NCBI RefSeq assembly: GCF_018780585.1
Contig: NZ_JADMJL010000065.1
Location: 1-46,143 of the forward strand
Direction of reading: 5' to 3'
From: Methyloversatilis discipulorum
GTDB taxonomy: Bacteria > Pseudomonadota > Gammaproteobacteria > Burkholderiales > Rhodocyclaceae
Length of the DNA: 46,143 nucleotides
Program-made: the position numbers and the translations under genes
Notes under the pieces: model-generated
Database searches by the model: none
Seen by the model: the letters and a program-made list of their open reading frames with translations, nothing else
Told to the model about the DNA's origin: nothing
Part shown: in pieces, positions 42,865 through 46,143 of the stretch
How positions within the stretch are numbered: position 1 is the first letter of the stretch
How the letters are laid out: each line of letters starts with the position of its first letter

Positions 42865-44661
42865 GACGCTGTAGAAAAACCCCATTCGGGGGCAAGCGGC
42901 TGCTGCCGGCCTTGGCCGGATTGAAGTCGTTCATCCTCATTTCAGCCTTCCGATCTTCGCTTCATCGTCGTCCCCTGACGTCAGCCCCGGCCGCTGCCCG
43001 GCGCGCTCGAAATGGCGTCGGCTTCTCCCGCCAGCTTACCTAATTCGCGTATCCATGGTGCCCGAGCTTTTCGATGTTGTGCACCATGCAGTACAGCTTC
43101 CACTGCCCATCCACCTTTGTGCGCCCGCGCAGCGTGAATCGGGCGAGCCGTTTGTTGTGCCGAAGGTTGCCGAACACCGGTTCGACGGTGGCGAAGCGCG
43201 CGGCGATCATCCGTTTGCCCTCAATTGAATCGATACGCCGCTTCATCCGCTCGGTGTGTGACTCAGTTGAGTCGCGCTTGCCGCGGAAGAAGGCGACCTG
43301 TCGCACCTTCGTCGTCTCCGGCGTGCGCAGGCAGCGGCTGCGCTGATCGCACGGCACGCAGTCGCGGGCCGCACCGGTGTACTTGGTGGCGGCGTATCCG
43401 TTGATCGTGCATTCGCCGCCGTCGCGATACAGCCGTTTGCCCGCAGGGCAGATGCAGTGGCTGCGGTCCTGCGCTTCGGTGAAGTCGATGTTGGCGTAGG
43501 GCCGGGTCTTGCCTGCAGCGCGTGCCCGTTTCGCCTTCTCGCTCTTGTCCCACAGCGCATCGGGCTTGGCCTTGTGCCGGGCCTGATCGGCGTACCGTGG
43601 GTCGCGTTGCCGGTAGCCGTTGTCGCACACCCAGGCGGGGATGTTCCGGCTATCCAGTCCAGCGAGGTTCTTCTCGGAGTGGTAGCCCGCGTCGGCGCAG
43701 ATCGCCGTGTGCTGTTCTCGCTGAGTGAGGATTGCGTCGACCACGGGCAACAGCAGTTCCTGTTCCGACCCGGTGCCGTGCGCCTGGGCATCGACCACGA
43801 TCTGGTGCGCGGCATCGACGGCGGCCACGCCCGTGTAGCCCTGGATCACGCCCTTGGCGGTGGCCATCTTGGCCGAGTCATTGTCGGTGCGGTTGCTCAG
43901 GCGCACGGCGCCTTTGGCGCCGCGCCGCTCGTCCGGATTGCGCGCGAGCCAGTCGCGGATCTTTGCTGCTTCGTGGCTCAAGCGTTCGCGGGTGCGCTGC
44001 GCGCGGGCGGCCTCGTCGTCGCAGCTGGCGGCATCGCGCGCCTTCTGCTCACCGATCATGCGCTGCACGGCCGCTTCCATCTTCACCGCCTCGCGCTCGA
44101 AGTCGGCACGTGTGCCGCTCTTCACTTTCGATGCGTTCGACGGCAGCTTCACGCCGTCGATGGCGAAGAGCTCGCGCCCGATCAGCCCCTGGCGGTCGCA
44201 CACCAGCAGGACCTCGGTGAAGAGCATCTGCGCTTCATCGCCCAGACTGCTGACGAAGTGCGCGACGGTGGTGAAGTGCGGAGCGCTGTCACCGGACACG
44301 GCCATGAACAGCACGTTGTGGCGGCACGCGCTGGCGATAGCGCGCGAACTGATCAGCCCGCGCGAGTAACCGAGCAGCACGATCTTGAGCAGCACCGCAG
44401 GATCGAAGGCCGGGGCACCGCCCGCGTCATTGGCGTAACGGGCGCGCAAGGCCGACAGATTGAGCTCGGTGTCGACCAGGTGGCAGAGCGCGAACTCGAA
44501 GGTGCCGGGCAGCACCTGCTGCGCGAAGTCGACGGGGATGAGCTTTAGGCCGTAGTCGGCTGTCTTGAATCGCGGCATCGCAGGGCTCCGCAGAGGCGAT
44601 GACCGATCATAACAACGGCATGTGAACGGCGGCGGGGTGTGAGGGGTTTTTCTACAGCCTC
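42865..44661 (-). mobile_element. IS1182-like insertion sequence inserted in an attC core
   Basis: A complete element of about 1797 bp. Its terminal inverted repeats match at 18 of 19 positions (GACGCTGTAGAAAAACCCC at the left, GAGGCTGTAGAAAAACCCC as the complement of the right end). It contains one transposase gene on the minus strand and about 175 nt of non-coding left end. The flanking AAC on both sides suggests a 3-bp duplication. The same left end starts again at 46094 in an equivalent attC position, so at least two copies exist in this array. Confidence 0.85.
43040..44578 (-). CDS. IS1182-family transposase
   Basis: A 512-residue DDE transposase. The N-terminal domain (PGTFEFALCHLVDTELNLSA, FDPAVLLKIVLLGYSRGLIS) is the DUF772-type helical domain. 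Catalytic residues can be placed at D in LFAIDGVKLPSNAS, D in AICADAGYHSEKN and E in EPVFGNLRHNKRLARFTLRG. A cysteine-rich insert lies between the last two (HCICPAGKRLY, CVPCDQRSRCL), as in other IS1182 transposases. The reading frame is intact, so the element may still be mobile. The ATG at 44578 leaves about 80 nt to the right terminal repeat. Confidence 0.92.
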   Translation of the reverse strand: MPRFKTADYGLKLIPVDFAQQVLPGTFEFALCHLVDTELNLSALRARYANDAGGAPAFDPAVLLKIVLLGYSRGLISSRAIASACRHNVLFMAVSGDSAPHFTTVAHFVSSLGDEAQMLFTEVLLVCDRQGLIGRELFAIDGVKLPSNASKVKSGTRADFEREAVKMEAAVQRMIGEQKARDAASCDDEAARAQRTRERLSHEAAKIRDWLARNPDERRGAKGAVRLSNRTDNDSAKMATAKGVIQGYTGVAAVDAAHQIVVDAQAHGTGSEQELLLPVVDAILTQREQHTAICADAGYHSEKNLAGLDSRNIPAWVCDNGYRQRDPRYADQARHKAKPDALWDKSEKAKRARAAGKTRPYANIDFTEAQDRSHCICPAGKRLYRDGGECTINGYAATKYTGAARDCVPCDQRSRCLRTPETTKVRQVAFFRGKRDSTESHTERMKRRIDSIEGKRMIAARFATVEPVFGNLRHNKRLARFTLRGRTKVDGQWKLYCMVHNIEKLGHHGYAN

Positions 44662-44729
44662 AACGTTTGACATGAGGGGGGCATGAAGGTCGTAGGCCGG
44701 AGTGCGTCCCCTCGATGGAAGAGTTGGGC
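44662..44729 (-). other. remainder of the attC split by the IS element
   Basis: Beginning with the duplicated AAC at 44662, this stretch continues GTTTGACATGAGGGGGGC and ends in the exact core GTTGGGC (44723-44729). Joined to GCCTAAC at 42858-42864 it makes an attC of about 72 nt. GTTGGGC pairs with the ATTGGGC start (complement of 45746-45752) of the cassette gene at 44734-45711. Confidence 0.75.
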
Positions 44730-44733
44730 GTCA

Positions 44734-45711
44734 TCATGCGAGCTGTGCGCCAGAGAGGGCTTGAGATTCACGGTCATGCAGATCGACTACCGACTTGAGG
44801 GATTCATGGACGACACCAGAACCCATTGACTCAATGTAGCGACAAGCGGCAAAGGCCGCGGCCTTTGCCTCGTAGCCGGCAATCCACTGATTGCGAACTG
44901 CGACTGACTCAGATCGGACTGGCCAAACTCCAGGGCGCGGCCGCATGTGTGCGGAGATACCGATGCGCCATGGTTTAGCAGTGAGCCTTGCACGAAAGCA
45001 GTTTTGATTTGTACACATGCGGGCGTAGACGGGGTCGACAGACACCTTGGTGAAGAAGCGTTGAACTTCTTCGGCTGTGGCTTCAAACGTTCGATGCGTT
45101 GCCAGCACGCGATACCCTGCTGGAGTTCGGTATAGACGTAAGTTCCAGGTGGGATTCTCTGCAATGAAGCTGGCGATCCGTTCGCGTGCAATGCGCTCCG
45201 ATCCTCCGCCCGCCAGTACAGCCAAGCGGGCGAACAGATTTGCTATCGGTGCGGCGGCGACGAGAGAGGCAAACAACAGACCAAAAGTTGTGCCCCAGCT
45301 TCGCAGAGAAATTCCAATTGTCACTGATGCGACAGATAAGGCAACAAAGGTGAAAAGCGCTGGCTTGGCGCTCCGTTCGGGCGTGAAGTCTATGTCCGCG
45401 AACAGAGCACTCGGAGAGTTGAGGCAATGCGCTCCGTAAGCGTTGCGAGTGATGACGACTTCTCCATGACGGGCCAGGACCTCTTCTCGGATTGGGATGC
45501 CTGCCGCGCCGTTGTATGCAACTTTGCGCTCTCTCCGCTCTAGCTGTTCTCCTGCGACGATGCGTTGGAGAGCTTCGTCAGCACGTGCCTCAGCGATGAG
45601 TCGTGCGTCAGCTTGACTGGACATGGACCAGCCGTACCTGCGAACGGTGACTTGCTTGGCGGAGGTTTTGTACTGCCTTCGGGCTTCGGCCCAATACTCG
45701 GGAACGATCAT
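44734..45711 (-). CDS. uncharacterised membrane protein (integron cassette)
   Basis: A 325-residue protein of unknown family with two adjacent hydrophobic segments in the middle (ALFTFVALSVASVTIGISL and TFGLLFASLVAAAPIANLFA, about residues 115-160), flanked by soluble parts. The N-terminal 100 residues include ADARLIAEARADEALQRIVA. The C-terminal part has RLYRTPAGYRVLATHRTFEA and a two-cysteine stretch ARMCTNQNCFRARLTAKPWR. It may be a sensor or transport accessory protein, but nothing is certain. The ATG at 45711 lies 35 nt from the cassette edge. Confidence 0.72.
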   Translation of the reverse strand: MIVPEYWAEARRQYKTSAKQVTVRRYGWSMSSQADARLIAEARADEALQRIVAGEQLERRERKVAYNGAAGIPIREEVLARHGEVVITRNAYGAHCLNSPSALFADIDFTPERSAKPALFTFVALSVASVTIGISLRSWGTTFGLLFASLVAAAPIANLFARLAVLAGGGSERIARERIASFIAENPTWNLRLYRTPAGYRVLATHRTFEATAEEVQRFFTKVSVDPVYARMCTNQNCFRARLTAKPWRIGISAHMRPRPGVWPVRSESVAVRNQWIAGYEAKAAAFAACRYIESMGSGVVHESLKSVVDLHDRESQALSGAQLA

Positions 45712-45745
45712 CTTTTTATATGCCGGAGGAGGTGCAGATTATGAC

Positions 45746-45833
45746 GCCCAATGTGAAGGTGAGGGGCGACGGGCCGCCCCCCCCCGGCACGGCCTCCCAG
45801 CGGCGAAGCCGCGCCTCGACCGGCAGGTTAGAG
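45746..45833 (-). other. integron attC site, diverged (88 bp)
   Basis: GCCCAAT (45746-45752) and GTTAGAG (45827-45833) each differ by one base from the outer-core consensus. The interior is GC-rich and foldable and includes a run of nine C residues (45777-45785). GTTAGAGG is complementary to CCTCTAAC at 46086-46093, the opening core of the same cassette. Confidence 0.7.
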
Positions 45834-45834
45834 G

Positions 45835-46080
45835 TCATTGGCAGCACTCCGGGTTAAACACAACAAAGTGCGGTGAGCCCTCGAACGAATGGTCACTGTC
45901 CGAAAGATGTTCGTGCTCCCAAGCCTTGCGACGGGTCTCCATTCCGTTCGCACAAGACACAAGAAACTTGGCAATACGACGCAGTTCGTCGGAAGTTGCG
46001 ACGAGGGTGATTTCTGCGAGCTCGGCGGGAACAATGTCCTCACTGGCGCGACCTTCGTCAGCGTAACCGTGGATTTTCAC
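45835..46080 (-). CDS. small protein resembling Imm32-type immunity proteins (integron cassette)
   Basis: An 81-residue protein beginning MKIHGYADEGRASEDIVPAE. The pattern ELAEITLVATSDELRRIAKF followed by WEHEHLSDSD and PHFVVFNP is like proteins annotated as immunity protein 32. I hold this at moderate confidence because it is from memory of the pattern only. The start is GTG at 46080 with AGAGG upstream, lying 10 nt inside the cassette. No partner toxin is present in the window, but immunity-only cassettes are plausible in integrons. Confidence 0.7.
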   Translation of the reverse strand: MKIHGYADEGRASEDIVPAELAEITLVATSDELRRIAKFLVSCANGMETRRKAWEHEHLSDSDHSFEGSPHFVVFNPECCQ

Positions 46081-46093
46081 CGTGACCTCTAAC

Positions 46094-46143
46094 GACGCTG
46101 TAGAAAAACCCCATTCCGGGGCAAGCGGTTGCTGCCGGCCTTT
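46094..46143 (-). mobile_element. left end of a second copy of the IS1182-like element (cut by window end)
   Basis: From 46094 the sequence repeats the left end at 42865 (GACGCTGTAGAAAAACCCC, then a nearly identical stretch ending TGCTGCCGGCC) with only a few substitutions. It follows CCTCTAAC (46086-46093), the outer core of the next attC, at exactly the same point and in the same orientation as the first copy. Only 50 nt are visible. The orientation is given by analogy with the complete copy. Confidence 0.85.

Noticed and set aside
42850-42885. N-terminal extension of the cassette protein at 42562-42849
   Set aside because: The extension would be encoded by the end of the inserted IS element and the attC core, so the original start must be the ATG at 42849.
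45777-45785. Run of nine C residues as a phase-variable tract
   Set aside because: It lies inside an attC between genes and not in a coding or promoter position, so phase variation is not supported. A sequencing artefact is also possible.

Overview
The window is high-GC DNA from a hydrogen-oxidising betaproteobacterium. The gene order and the Cupriavidus/Rhodocyclales-like hup/hyp/hox protein set suggest a Rhodocyclales-type organism, but that placement is inference. The first two thirds (about 2.1-32.0 kb, + strand) form one hydrogen-metabolism and nickel locus. The last part (about 38.6-46.1 kb) is a cassette array of a chromosomal integron whose integrase would lie beyond the right edge.

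Region by region: 0.2-1.3 kb, a class V aminotransferase on the minus strand. 1.3-2.1 kb, a non-coding stretch with a REP-type repeat array, a tandem FNR/Anr-type palindrome and a possible sigma-54 promoter. 2.1-11.5 kb, hupS-hupL-hupE-hupC-(HigA-like gene)-hupD-F-G-H-I-J-K-hypA, encoding a membrane-bound group 1 uptake hydrogenase with the six-cysteine proximal cluster of O2-tolerant enzymes. 11.7-18.4 kb, hypB-hypF(short)-hypC-hypD-hypE-(unknown winged-helix-like gene)-hypX. 18.4-27.7 kb, hoxA-hoxF-U-Y-H-W (NAD-linked bidirectional hydrogenase) and hoxB-(small membrane protein)-hoxC (regulatory H2 sensor). 27.8-32.0 kb, an HTH-Fic gene with a degenerate active site, nikR, and a TonB-dependent receptor preceded by a perfect GTATGA-N16-TCATAC NikR operator. 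32.0-32.4 kb, a second REP array. 32.4-38.3 kb (minus strand), dbpA, sodC, a PNPOx-like protein, two cupins, a DM13 protein, two small uncharacterised proteins and a methyltransferase. 38.6-46.1 kb, integron cassettes, all on the minus strand and separated by attC sites, carrying mostly proteins of unknown function.

How the genes work together: HupE and the TonB receptor would bring in nickel under NikR control. HypA/HypB deliver nickel, and HypC/D/E/F/X build the Fe(CN)2CO group. HupD and HoxW finish the large subunits. HoxBC senses H2 and HoxA activates transcription, but the usual kinase HoxJ is not in the window. HupSLC feeds electrons to quinone and HoxFUYH exchanges electrons with NAD(H).

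The least ordinary features are: the small transmembrane protein between hoxB and hoxC; the HTH-Fic/nikR pair with five operator-like half-sites; the HigA-like orphan inside the hup operon; and an IS1182-like element that has inserted twice, in the same orientation, at the same point of the R core of integron attC sites.
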